From NCBI GenBank assembly GCA_031550975.1, contig JAVBOC010000002.1, forward strand, positions 1 to 56,668: a stretch of 56,668 nt of DNA, read 5' to 3'. Positions 8,151 through 16,326 of this stretch are shown piece after piece (within the stretch, counting starts at the first letter, position 1; every line of letters begins with the position of its first letter). The notes under the pieces are model-generated. The model saw nothing but the letters and a program-made list of their open reading frames with translations, did no database searches and was not told the origin of the DNA. The position numbers and the translations under genes were made by a program. This stretch comes from UBA947 sp031550975. GTDB lineage: Bacteria > Cyanobacteriota > Vampirovibrionia > Gastranaerophilales > Gastranaerophilaceae.

Positions 8151-9152
8151 ATGCAAGAAGGAAATACTCTAACGGATAATATGGCACAATGCAAAGTCTG
8201 CCCGCGCGAATGCAAGCTGTCACCGGGGCAGAGCGGGTTTTGTAATGTGAGAAAAAACATTGAAGGTAAACTTGTATTAACCACTTACGGCTACAATACA
8301 GGTTTGCAAATCGACCCGATTGAGAAAAAACCGCTTTATCATTTTTACCCGAGTTCAAAAGTGCTTTCTTTCGGAACTTTGGGCTGTAATATGGGCTGCG
8401 CGTTCTGCCAAAACTGGCATATTTCTAAATCAAAAGAAAATCCACGCAACACCAATTATACTTCCCCGCAAGATATCGTAAAAGTCGCACTTGAATACGG
8501 CTGTAAAAGTATCGCTTTTACTTATAATGACCCGATTATTTTTCTTGAATACGCAATTGACACGGCAAAAATTGCGCACGAAAAAGGTCTGCAAACAGTC
8601 GCTGTAACAGCCGGTTATATCAATCCTGAAGCGCGCAAGGATTTTTTTGAACACATTGACGCGGTGAACATTGACCTAAAAGGTTTTACTAACGAGTTTT
8701 ATAAAAAACACTGTCTGGCCGAATTAGAGCCGGTTTTAGACACCATAAAATATGTCCACGATTACACAAATGTTTGGATGGAATTAACGACTTTATTAAT
8801 TGAAGGCGAAAATGATTCCGAAGAAGAAATCACAAAAGAATGCAAATGGATAAAAGAGAACCTTGGTGAACACGTTCCGCTTCACTTTAGCGCGTTTTAT
8901 CCGGCGTGGAAATTTAGCCACAAAAACCCGACCGCGCCTGAAACCTTAATAAAAGCCTACGATATTGCAACCGAAATCGGGCTAAAATATGTTTATTTGG
9001 GAAACATCCAAAACACAGCAGCCAGCACAACCTACTGCGAAAAGTGTCACGCAGCGGTCATTTTACGAAACGGCCACGTGATGACAGAATATAATCTTGA
9101 CGAAGAAGGCAAATGCAGCTTCTGCGGCGCTCAAATTCACGGCCGGTTTTAA
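8151..9152 (+). CDS. amrS: AmmeMemoRadiSam system radical SAM enzyme
   Basis: This 333-residue enzyme has the AmrS layout. An N-terminal Cys cluster (CKVCPREC, GFCNVR) precedes a YGYNTGLQIDPIEKKPLYHFYP segment and the radical SAM motif CNMGCAFC (Cys79, 83, 86 from this start). A C-terminal pair of CxxC motifs (YCEKC, CSFC) may bind zinc. It is the third part of the AmmeMemoRadiSam set whose A and B proteins are encoded divergently. I chose the ATG at 8151 over the TTG at 8124 because the TATAAT box lies between them. An ATG at 8181 is also possible and would still keep all cysteines. Confidence 0.92.
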   Translation: MQEGNTLTDNMAQCKVCPRECKLSPGQSGFCNVRKNIEGKLVLTTYGYNTGLQIDPIEKKPLYHFYPSSKVLSFGTLGCNMGCAFCQNWHISKSKENPRNTNYTSPQDIVKVALEYGCKSIAFTYNDPIIFLEYAIDTAKIAHEKGLQTVAVTAGYINPEARKDFFEHIDAVNIDLKGFTNEFYKKHCLAELEPVLDTIKYVHDYTNVWMELTTLLIEGENDSEEEITKECKWIKENLGEHVPLHFSAFYPAWKFSHKNPTAPETLIKAYDIATEIGLKYVYLGNIQNTAASTTYCEKCHAAVILRNGHVMTEYNLDEEGKCSFCGAQIHGRF

Positions 9153-9190
9153 ATTGCTTGATTATGTGGTAAAATACGGGTAACCATTTT

Positions 9191-9279
9191 TGTTATCCTG
9201 AGGGCTCCAGCCCGAAGCATCTCAAGGCCGTTGGCTTGTTGTATGGATATTGAGATTCTTCGCTAACGCTCAGTATGAC
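9191..9279 (+). repeat. Intergenic palindromic repeat (TATCCTGAG family)
   Basis: The ends TTATCCTGAG and CTCAGTATGAC are inverted copies. Between them are GAAGCATCTCAA and TTGAGATTCTTCG, also inverted. It fills the gap between amrS and the nitroreductase gene, and looks like a composite extragenic palindrome. Confidence 0.7.
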
Positions 9280-9302
9280 GGAATGTATAAAGGAGAGAGC
9301 TA

Positions 9303-9836
9303 ATGAATAATTTTATAGATTTATGCAATAAACGTCAAAGCTGCAGAGATTTTGTGCAAAAAGAAATAGGGCGCGAAAAATTAGAAAACTGTGTTGAAGC
9401 CGGAAGACTGGCACCATCTGCATGTAACAGTCAGCCGTGGAGTTTTTATGTGGCACACTCGCCTGAAGTCCGCGCTAAAGTCGCTCAAGCGGTGCAAGCG
9501 TATGGAATTAACGAATTTACCTCAAACGCCGGCGGTTTTATTGTTGTCGTTGAAGAACACGCGGTATTGATGAAACGCATCCGTGGATTCGTGGACAGCC
9601 AGCATTACGCAAGGCAAGACCTGGGCTGTGCCGTTATGTCAATCTGTTTTGCAGCCGTTGATCAGGGATTAGGAGTCTGCACTTTAGGACTATATGATCG
9701 CGAAATATTAAGAGAAGCGCTGGGCATCCCTGAAGAAAAAAGAATTCATCTGGTTATCGCACTTGGCTATCCGGCAGATGAAACTATACGACCAAAAATG
9801 AGAAAAACAACAGAAGAAATCGCGAAATTCTTATAG
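9303..9836 (+). CDS. Nitroreductase-family FMN oxidoreductase
   Basis: This is a short (177-residue) nitroreductase-like flavoprotein. The RQSCRDF motif (residues 11-17) and APSACNSQPW (about 37-46) are the FMN phosphate and ring contacts of the family, and the C-terminal VIALGYP segment closes the fold. Such enzymes reduce nitro compounds, quinones or enones with NAD(P)H; the natural substrate is unknown. AAGGAGAG lies just before the ATG. It is convergent with the phosphopantetheinyl transferase gene and overlaps its 3-prime end by six bases. Confidence 0.88.
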   Translation: MNNFIDLCNKRQSCRDFVQKEIGREKLENCVEAGRLAPSACNSQPWSFYVAHSPEVRAKVAQAVQAYGINEFTSNAGGFIVVVEEHAVLMKRIRGFVDSQHYARQDLGCAVMSICFAAVDQGLGVCTLGLYDREILREALGIPEEKRIHLVIALGYPADETIRPKMRKTTEEIAKFL

Positions 9837-10385
9837 GCCAATATTTATCGGTTCGAAAAACTCTTGTGCAAAAATTGCTTCAAACTCTTGCGAAGGGCAA
9901 TCTAGCTTGAAAATTTGGAGTTCATTTTTTATATCAAGCTCTTTATCAGATGCGATTGCCGCCATATAGCCATTAAATATTCTAAAAATCGCAAGGCTTT
10001 TTTCCGGCGCTTGGAGTTTTAGTTTCGCCTCATATTGACACCAGAACCTGTAAAAAATAGGTTTAGCATCCGCTGCAGAAATTTTATAGCGCTTTAATAG
10101 TGCCTCAAAATCGCGGTCTCTCATTTCTTCCAAATCAAACCCGACCGGATTATCATCAAAACAAACCCCGACCCAATTCCCTGAATGCGCGATATTAAAA
10201 TTTAGACCAGAATTTACAAAATACGGTTTTTTATTCTTGATTTTTATTTCAGTATCTTTGATATTATAAATTTTTTGCGCAACAAGCTGGGTCAAAAACC
10301 GGCCAGCTTCAGTTTGAACTTTACATTTCCCTTCAAGTTCGACGCTACCAATGACCTCATTTATATCAGCAACAAATACTCTCAT
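9831..10385 (-). CDS. 4-phosphopantetheinyl transferase superfamily protein
   Basis: The Sfp-type core is visible: FNIAHSGNWVGVCF (residues about 63-76), the magnesium-binding VGFDLEEMRDRD (about 81-92) and FWCQYEAKLKL (about 112-122), a variant of the usual WxxKEAxxK. At 184 residues it is short for Sfp/HetI. It should transfer phosphopantetheine to a carrier protein, for fatty acid or secondary metabolism; no carrier gene is nearby. The start codon follows a TATAAT box by six bases and lacks a Shine-Dalgarno. Confidence 0.82.
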   Translation of the reverse strand: MRVFVADINEVIGSVELEGKCKVQTEAGRFLTQLVAQKIYNIKDTEIKIKNKKPYFVNSGLNFNIAHSGNWVGVCFDDNPVGFDLEEMRDRDFEALLKRYKISAADAKPIFYRFWCQYEAKLKLQAPEKSLAIFRIFNGYMAAIASDKELDIKNELQIFKLDCPSQEFEAIFAQEFFEPINIGL

Positions 10386-10391
10386 ATCAAC

Positions 10392-10397
10392 ATTATA
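10392..10397 (-). promoter_or_regulatory. -10 box of the phosphopantetheinyl transferase gene, probably leaderless
   Basis: On the minus strand a perfect TATAAT is followed by six bases and the ATG. I see no -35 box at normal spacing. Confidence 0.55.
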
Positions 10398-10486
10398 CGA
10401 TAAAATAAATAAGACTTCTGGCTAATTAGCCCATTGTAACAAAACATTACAGCGAGTAAAAGTCGCTCGCGCTTTTCTTTTGAAAC

Positions 10487-10495
10487 TGTTATAAT
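10487..10495 (+). promoter_or_regulatory. Extended -10 promoter of the pilin-like gene
   Basis: TGT-TATAAT forms an extended -10 box. TAAGGAG follows at 10501-10507, seven bases before the ATG at 10515, so this gene, unlike the leaderless group, has a conventional leader. Confidence 0.55.
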
Positions 10496-10514
10496 GGGTT
10501 TAAGGAGACACAAC

Positions 10515-11054
10515 ATGCACAAAAAAGGCGTCTTGGATTCTTGTCCCGCTTTTTCCTTGGTGGAAGTACTGGTAGTATTGGCAATATTTGGCGTTGTCGT
10601 CATGCTTACATTGCCCGCTTTTATGAACAACTGGAAAAACCGTTGGAAAACCCCTAACGATGCACTCAGAAGCAGGTTGGTAAGTGCAGTCGGCCAAATG
10701 AACATTCAAGGCAGACTATCCGGTCGGGGAACGACCTTGGCTTTTGTGCAGGAATTGCAGAATTATATTGACATAACAAAAATATGTGACGGCTCTGCGA
10801 TTGCACTCAATGAATGCTTTGTCCAAGAAGGAATCGCAGAATTCAGCGTCGACGGGGAGTATGCCGAAGTCGTGAGTTTTTCTGTGGCAAACGGCTCAAA
10901 TGTGTTGGTTGCATACCGACCGGTTTGTATGCCGGATTTCGGCGAAATCGGAATAGACGTTCTCAAATGCAGTGTGCTTGTGCTTCATGACGTCAACGGA
11001 TTCGCAAAACCGAACGTGGTTGGCGAAGATATTTTATACTTAATGCCGGATTAA
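10515..11054 (+). CDS. Type IV pilin-like (prepilin N-terminus) protein
   Basis: The protein begins with a short basic leader followed by AFSLVEVLVVLAIFG, a class III prepilin signal with Glu5 of the mature form, then one hydrophobic helix ending in PAFMNNWKNRW. Cleavage would fall after Ala rather than the usual Gly. The 130-residue remainder is a globular domain with two Cys pairs and is not assigned to a family. The start at 10515 is supported by TAAGGAG; the upstream in-frame ATG at 10494 is part of the promoter. It is convergent with the sugar-binding lipoprotein gene and overlaps it by four bases. Confidence 0.82.
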   Translation: MHKKGVLDSCPAFSLVEVLVVLAIFGVVVMLTLPAFMNNWKNRWKTPNDALRSRLVSAVGQMNIQGRLSGRGTTLAFVQELQNYIDITKICDGSAIALNECFVQEGIAEFSVDGEYAEVVSFSVANGSNVLVAYRPVCMPDFGEIGIDVLKCSVLVLHDVNGFAKPNVVGEDILYLMPD

Positions 11055-12178
11055 TTGAATTTTTTCTCAAGCTCCGGCCGCATCTTATCTAATTCTTCAA
11101 AATAATTTACTGTAACAGGCGTTGGTTTTGAAGTTTCAATCGCGTCAATAAAAGCTTGTGCGTTGTGCGGGTTTTTACCGTCAAAAAGCGCTTTGGCCGC
11201 ATCTTTTCGCGCCGGAACAATCAGCCCGCTTGCGGTAAATTTTTCAATGCTGTCGCGTGAAGACAAGAACTCAATTAATTTCATAGCTTCTTGTTTGTGT
11301 CTTGAAGATTTTGCAATCGCCCAGCCTGAGGCGTCCATCGCAACGACTGAACCGTTTTTCCCGCGCGGGAAAGTAACTACATCCCAATCAAAAGTTACTT
11401 CATCCCTATATTTCGGCACAAGCCAGCGGCCTGAAAGATGCATGGCAAGCTGTCCTTGCAAAAACATCTGTGCCATTGTAGCACTCGCACTCTCATTTTT
11501 CATAGGCGCAACGTGGTATTTTTTGCGCAAATCAGCATAGAAATCTAAGCCTGCATCGCCATTGCTCATAACAAAAGGCTGCCAGTAAATCGGCTGTTCC
11601 TCAAAACTGAACCCAAAAACTTCAGGTCTGTGAGTCAATTTTTGCGCTGCAGCCAAAAACTCCTCAAACGTCCATCCTGCGTGCGGATAAGGCACTTTAT
11701 ATTTATCAAAAATTGCTTTGTTATAATAAATTACCATATTTGACGCATCACGCGGAACAGCATAAACCTGCCCTCCCCAGCTCAGCGCATCCAAAGTTTT
11801 GGGGTAAAATACATCAGGTGGAATCGCGTTTATTTCAGGAGCCGCGGCTTTACCACTCAGGGGCAGAAGTAGTCCGGCATTTGCATATACAGGCAAGTAC
11901 AGATTATTTATAAAAACCACATCCGGTGCGGTGTTTGACGCAAACAGCAGATGGAGTTTTTGGAAATAATTCTGCGGGATATGCATAAAATCCACTTTTA
12001 TATCAGGATTTTGCGCCTCAAATTCCGCTAAAATCGGCTTTATAATTTCCACTTCTGAGCGCGAACCCCAACTTGCAAACTGAATAACCGTACGGTCATC
12101 TTTTGGAGTGCAACCGGTGAACAAAACCAAAACCAGGCAAAAGAGTAAGAAACAGACCCTTAATTTTAAACCTTTCAA
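11051..12178 (-). CDS. Extracellular solute-binding lipoprotein (sugar ABC type), orphan
   Basis: This is a family 1 solute-binding protein. A signal sequence ends in the lipobox LFTGC (Cys at about residue 23). It is followed by the VIQFASWGSRSEVEIIKPILAEF start of the mature domain, NTAPDVVFINNLYLPVYANAG and DASGWAIAKSSRHKQEAMKLIEFL, all common in sugar-binding proteins. The start appears to be TTG because an in-frame TAG lies directly before it; GAGAGG is eight bases upstream. The start region overlaps an octanucleotide repeat. No permease or ATPase genes are nearby, so its transporter must be encoded elsewhere. Confidence 0.87.
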   Translation of the reverse strand: MKGLKLRVCFLLFCLVLVLFTGCTPKDDRTVIQFASWGSRSEVEIIKPILAEFEAQNPDIKVDFMHIPQNYFQKLHLLFASNTAPDVVFINNLYLPVYANAGLLLPLSGKAAAPEINAIPPDVFYPKTLDALSWGGQVYAVPRDASNMVIYYNKAIFDKYKVPYPHAGWTFEEFLAAAQKLTHRPEVFGFSFEEQPIYWQPFVMSNGDAGLDFYADLRKKYHVAPMKNESASATMAQMFLQGQLAMHLSGRWLVPKYRDEVTFDWDVVTFPRGKNGSVVAMDASGWAIAKSSRHKQEAMKLIEFLSSRDSIEKFTASGLIVPARKDAAKALFDGKNPHNAQAFIDAIETSKPTPVTVNYFEELDKMRPELEKKFN

Positions 12179-12203
12179 CTATTCAACCTCTCAACTGTTC
12201 AAC
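12172..12203 (-). repeat. Octanucleotide tandem repeat (GTTGAANN x4)
   Basis: Read on the minus strand, four consecutive eight-base units begin with GTTGA (GTTGAACA, GTTGAGAG, GTTGAATA, GTTGAAAG). The last unit supplies the TTG start of the solute-binding protein gene. Related arrays lie in era and between priA and the p15 gene. Confidence 0.8.
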
Positions 12204-12206
12204 AAT

Positions 12207-14129
12207 TTATAGCTCAACAAGTACGCCCATTTTGCTGCCGTTAACTTCAACTAAAGACTTGAATCCCGGAGCTTTCACCATATAAACGTTGTCTTTGTCG
12301 CGTCTGACTTGAAGCTCGCCGTCAACCGGAGCATCGAATTTTTTCAGAACAAATATTTCTTCGTTAATTTTGCCGATAAGAGCTTGCGTGCCTTCGTGGT
12401 TAACGATGTAGAACCCGCTATCTTCATTAATATCATAAGCAGATTTTACAGCAATTTCATCAACCGGATTGGTCACATGTGCTACTTTAGCGGTCTTTGG
12501 CATTGATTTTTTCGCTTTGTTTACCCCTGTTGCAGTTGCCATAACTTGTCCCTGACCCGGTAATTTTATTTTGCTCAAACCTGACGCTAGCGGGTTTGTA
12601 GCTTTTTTGTATACTGCTCTGGCAGCATCTTCTCTGTCTAAGATTGAGAAGAATTCGTCCACTGAAGACATAATATATTCGGTCTGCTGCGGGATTTTCT
12701 TGCCGGTAACTGCATTGGCATTCAGGTTAGCGTTATTGAGGCTGCGTATATTTGAAAGCAGTGAAGAATTTCCTGACTCAATCGCTTGATCAAGAGTCGC
12801 GTCTTAAATAATTTTTTCAATTCTGTTTGGGTTTGCGTCACTCAAAGGATTTGCGAACGCTTTTAATTTAAATTCTCTTTTTAAACTTTTGCCGATGAAA
12901 TCTTCTTCGTTGATTGCATAAGCATCGTTGTCGATGAAGGTTATTTCATCTTCTTCAACAGTCGGAACTGTTTCAGGCTCTAAAAGACGCTCTAAGCTTT
13001 GGCGTTTTTCTTCAACTTCGTCATTAGCTGTTATGAATTGATAATTGCCATTACCGCGTCTTGCTTGCTCTGGCTGACGCTCTGTTTCGCCAAGGAATTT
13101 TTGGTATTTTTCCTGCCAGTTCAAATCAGTATCTTCTGTGATTTCGTTATAAGAATTCGGTTGTTGCGGCTTAGGCTGATTCGCAAACGCTGCATCGAAG
13201 CGTTGATTATTAGTTTTAGCCAAACTTTTTATTACTTTTAAGAAGAATGCTAAGATAGCAAGAATTGCTCCCAAAAACAAACCCGCCGATATCAGTTTGT
13301 CGCCTGCTCTGTTGCCTGTTGCAGGTTTAGGCGTGTCGGTTTGCTGTGTCGAAGTCGGAGCAACTGCAGGTGCTTGAGTTTGTACCGGCTGCTGGGTCGC
13401 AACAGGTGTCGGAGTTGCAGGAACTACCGGAGCTGTCGGAGCTTGTGTAACTGGCGTTTGAACCGCAGGTTTTGCTTGTGTAACCGGTTTGGTTTCTTTT
13501 ACTGCTGGCTTCACTTCTTGTTTTGGCGCCACAGTATTTGGCTTAGGCGCTGTTGTTGTTTTATTTACCGTCGGTTTTTGTTATGTCTTTGTGACCGTCG
13601 GTTTAGCAGTAGAAACGGCAGGTTTAGTCATCGCCGCTACTTGCTTAATATTTTTTGCCGGAGTCGCAGAAGCAGTTTTTGCCACAAGAGGTGTTGTGGT
13701 TGCAGCTTGCTTTGGAGCATTAGCTAAAACATTTTTGTATTCTTTGTTGTCACCCGCGACTGCTTTTTTAGTTGTGGCACTGATTTCGAGCGGCTTGGTG
13801 GTAATCAATGTAACTTTGGTATAACCGTTTGCGCCGTCATCAACGTTTTTCACATCAACATCAGAAACGACTTCTCTCACGCTTGAGCTCAAAATCTGAC
13901 TTTTGTAATTTTCGCTTGAAACTTTAGGGATTAAAAGAACGTATTTGTTATCGGATTTTTTTCTCACGATGACATTACCGGCGTCGCTTTCGCTCGTCAT
14001 AAATGTCATATTAAGAGCATCACTGCCAGATTTTCGCACATCCATTTGCACGAGCGAATTTGCAGTCGCTATGCCTGTAGTTGCGAGTATACTTAAAATT
14101 AAGCCTAATACACTTACCCTGATTTTCAT
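12207..14129 (-). pseudogene. AMIN-domain membrane protein reading frame interrupted by two in-frame TAA codons
   Basis: One frame runs from the ATG at 14129 to the TAA at 12207 and is interrupted only by TAA at 13581-13583 and at 12804-12806. Segment 1 (182 residues) has a signal peptide and an AMIN-like beta domain (VQMDVRKSGSDALNMTF to TKVTLITTKPLEI). Segment 2 continues the same Ala/Pro/Thr/Val-rich linker (KPTVTKT, stop, QKPTVNKT), then has a transmembrane helix (LFLGAILAILAFFLKVI) and an acidic region. Segment 3 (198 residues) is a soluble tail. Segments 2 and 3 have no plausible start or ribosome binding site. AMIN proteins act in the envelope, for example with type IV pili. Either two recent C-to-T changes (CAA to TAA) killed the gene, or the stops are read through. 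Confidence 0.75.
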
Positions 14130-14187
14130 AAGACTCCGTCTTTTGCGTATTGTTTCGTAATAATATAATAACCCTGAATAAAAAAAA

Positions 14188-14216
14188 TTGCTAGTTCCGT
14201 AAGATTATGTTACAAT
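14188..14216 (+). promoter_or_regulatory. Promoter of era, leaderless arrangement
   Basis: TTGCTA (14188-14193), 17 bp, TACAAT (14211-14216), then six bases and the ATG at 14223. There is no Shine-Dalgarno. Confidence 0.7.
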
Positions 14217-14222
14217 TCCCAA

Positions 14223-15137
14223 ATGAACTCAAACGCTAAATCAGGCATAAAATCAGGATTTGTCGCCATAATTGGACGCCCGAATGTTGGAAAATCAACG
14301 TTGTTGAACCAAATTTTGGGTCAAAAAATTGTTATTACAACCGACAAAGCCCAGACAACAAGAAAACGCATTAAAGGTATTTATACCACGGAACAGGGGC
14401 AGATTGTCTTTGTTGACACCCCCGGCGTACACAAACCCCTCAATAAACTGGGCGAATTTTTACTTGACGAAGCCAAAGTTTCAGTGCCGGACGCGGACGT
14501 AATACTGTTCCTTGTCGACGGTTCAGAACCCGCAGGCAAAGGAGACAACTGGATTGGGAATAATATTTTGGCTGACGCTAAAGTTCCCGTAATTGTTGTT
14601 ATGAACAAAATTGATAAGCTTAAAAACCCCATTGAAGTTGAGAAAAATCTACTCACTTATCAACCATTCAACCATTCAACCATTCAGCCATTCAATATTT
14701 CTGCTAAAACCGGCGACAATGTCAAAGCTCTTATAGAAAAAATTTACGAATTTTTGCCCGAGGGCGATTTACTATACCCTGAGGACGTTGTAACCGAAGA
14801 ATCAATGCGCGAAGTGGCGGCAGAAATCGTACGCGAGAAGATTTTGTTAAACACTTCTGATGAGATTCCGCACTCGGTTGCAGTAAAAGTCGAGCGCTAC
14901 GAAGAAAACCCTGAAATCGATCGGATTTATGCAAATATCTACTGCGAAACCAAAAGCCAAAAGGGAATCTTAATCGGCAAAGGCGGTTCGCTCCTGAAAA
15001 AAATCGGCACCGAGGCACGGCTGGAGTTAGAGAAAATTGTTGAGAAAAAAGTGTTCCTCTCGCTTGAAGTCAAAGTCGAAAAAGACTGGCGCAAAAAAGA
15101 TAAAGCCCTTGGGAGCTTTGGGTACAAACAGAGATAG
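14223..15137 (+). CDS. era: GTPase Era
   Basis: Era is an essential GTPase that binds the 3-prime end of 16S rRNA during 30S maturation. G1 GRPNVGKS is at residues 18-25, with G3 DTPG, G4 NKID and G5 SAK following, then the C-terminal KH domain (VAVKVERYEE to ILIGKGGSLLKKIG). The length of 304 residues is normal. Residues 147-157, between G4 and G5, are encoded by a perfect octanucleotide array (units CAACCATT), giving a QPFNHSTIQPF-like peptide in place of the usual loop. The gene is divergent from the AMIN gene and convergent with the Cys-rich pilin. Confidence 0.97.
   Translation: MNSNAKSGIKSGFVAIIGRPNVGKSTLLNQILGQKIVITTDKAQTTRKRIKGIYTTEQGQIVFVDTPGVHKPLNKLGEFLLDEAKVSVPDADVILFLVDGSEPAGKGDNWIGNNILADAKVPVIVVMNKIDKLKNPIEVEKNLLTYQPFNHSTIQPFNISAKTGDNVKALIEKIYEFLPEGDLLYPEDVVTEESMREVAAEIVREKILLNTSDEIPHSVAVKVERYEENPEIDRIYANIYCETKSQKGILIGKGGSLLKKIGTEARLELEKIVEKKVFLSLEVKVEKDWRKKDKALGSFGYKQR
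14661..14692 (+). repeat. Octanucleotide tandem array inside era
   Basis: Three perfect CAACCATT units and one CAGCCATT unit lie in tandem within the coding sequence. Because 24 is divisible by 3, three units add exactly eight codons, so length changes by three units keep the frame. Confidence 0.9.
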
Positions 15138-15146
15138 TCTGCTTTA

Positions 15147-16232
15147 TTAGTTCTTAATACAACGCAGAGTGATATTACTATCATTTTTATTAGTTGTGTC
15201 AATATTTGACAGGCTTAGATCTCCCATCCAAGGTCCACTGTCAGGCACAGGCCCGACATACATATAATGAGCTTTTTCGTTGTTATAAGTTTCCTCAAGC
15301 CAGACCGGCGTATTATACATATTAGAATTTGTGCAGCTCATGATAAGATAGCGGGCTTCCACGTAAGTTGGACATCCGAATGTCGGGTCTCCATAGGTGC
15401 AACGGATCTGCGTTGTAACCCCACCTCGAGGCACATGTCCGCCTATTAATGCACAATCATCTTTTGCTGCCTGCCAGCAGTCTCCACCTGATGGGTATTG
15501 AGCGCTAACACCATATGCACAATTAGGTTTCATTACACAATTTGTTATGAAAAAGCCTCCACTATTACACCAAGTAGAACTGGTAATCGGAGTACCGTTC
15601 TCACAAACAGGCATCGGTCTTGCTGGGGCTGCAGGATCATTGCTTATAATTGTTCTGCCGCTTGATTCTATGCGGACTCTAATCTGGTCAGGGGTAGTGC
15701 AACCTTCTTCAATCGCTCTGCAGTTTGGCGCTCCTGCACCGTTAACATCTATATCAATGTATGGTGCAGTTGCCCAGTTGTTTTTTGCAGCTACAAGATT
15801 TTTCAAATCCCAAGTCATGCCGTCCGGTGTTGTTGCGATACACAATGTAGAGGTACACGCTGCCGGATTATAGCCTAGTGCGTTGAGTTTCGCTGCAAAG
15901 AGGTTTGCAAATTTTGCATCGGTCGCTGTGTATGTTCCGTTAGATTGTTTTACGAGGGTATTTTGGAAACCGCCGACAACTGCGCTGCCGCAGGCCGGGT
16001 CGGCGTTTGAGGTTGAGCAGTCGGGATAGCTTACGTTATCACTTTTTAGCGCCGCGACTATGCTTTCAACATTATAATAAGCCTTCTCTAACATTCTTGC
16101 GTTTTTGTTTTCAACAAAGATTCTAAGGACAGGAAGCATAACCGCCAGCAATACACCGAGAACCACCAGCGCTACCAAAAATTCTACCATAGTGAAAGCG
16201 GGCCGCGATTGCTGTGACGATTTCATACTCAT
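15147..16232 (-). CDS. Large Cys-rich type IV pilin-like protein
   Basis: A basic leader (MSMKSSQQSRPA) is followed by FTMVEFLVALVVLGVLLAVML, a prepilin helix with Glu5; cleavage would again follow Ala. The mature part is long (about 345 residues) and contains more than a dozen cysteines (YPDCSTSNADPACGS, CTSTLCI, CVMKPNCAYG, CTYGDPTFGCP), suggesting a disulfide-stabilised extracellular domain. I chose the ATG at 16232 because GGAGG lies eight bases upstream; the longer frame starting at 16274 has no support. Proteins of this layout are minor pilins or pseudopilins. No pilus assembly genes are in the window. Confidence 0.8.
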   Translation of the reverse strand: MSMKSSQQSRPAFTMVEFLVALVVLGVLLAVMLPVLRIFVENKNARMLEKAYYNVESIVAALKSDNVSYPDCSTSNADPACGSAVVGGFQNTLVKQSNGTYTATDAKFANLFAAKLNALGYNPAACTSTLCIATTPDGMTWDLKNLVAAKNNWATAPYIDIDVNGAGAPNCRAIEEGCTTPDQIRVRIESSGRTIISNDPAAPARPMPVCENGTPITSSTWCNSGGFFITNCVMKPNCAYGVSAQYPSGGDCWQAAKDDCALIGGHVPRGGVTTQIRCTYGDPTFGCPTYVEARYLIMSCTNSNMYNTPVWLEETYNNEKAHYMYVGPVPDSGPWMGDLSLSNIDTTNKNDSNITLRCIKN

Positions 16233-16326
16233 TCTATCCTCCAAAAATACAATTCCAATAAACCTATCATACATAGATTTTAATGAATAGGCAACTAGAC
16301 ATTGGTATTACAAAAATCCGCCACTG

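Noticed and set aside
12207..12671. Separate gene from the ATG at 12671
   Set aside because: The frame is open upstream to the TAA at 12804 and no ribosome binding site precedes the ATG, so it is treated as the third segment of the same frame.
12804..13532. Separate gene from the GTG at 13532
   Set aside because: No ribosome binding site, and the frame continues unbroken upstream to the TAA at 13581 with the same composition. It is the middle part of the interrupted AMIN frame.
13341..13824. Overlapping plus-strand ORFs rich in Cys, Arg and Ser or in Val and Ala
   Set aside because: They are antisense to the Ala/Pro/Val-rich linker of the AMIN frame and reflect its codon repetition.
12207..14129. 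Reassigned TAA codon (alternative genetic code)
   Set aside because: TAA ends many ordinary genes in this window at the expected length, for example the CoA-transferase and lpxC genes.
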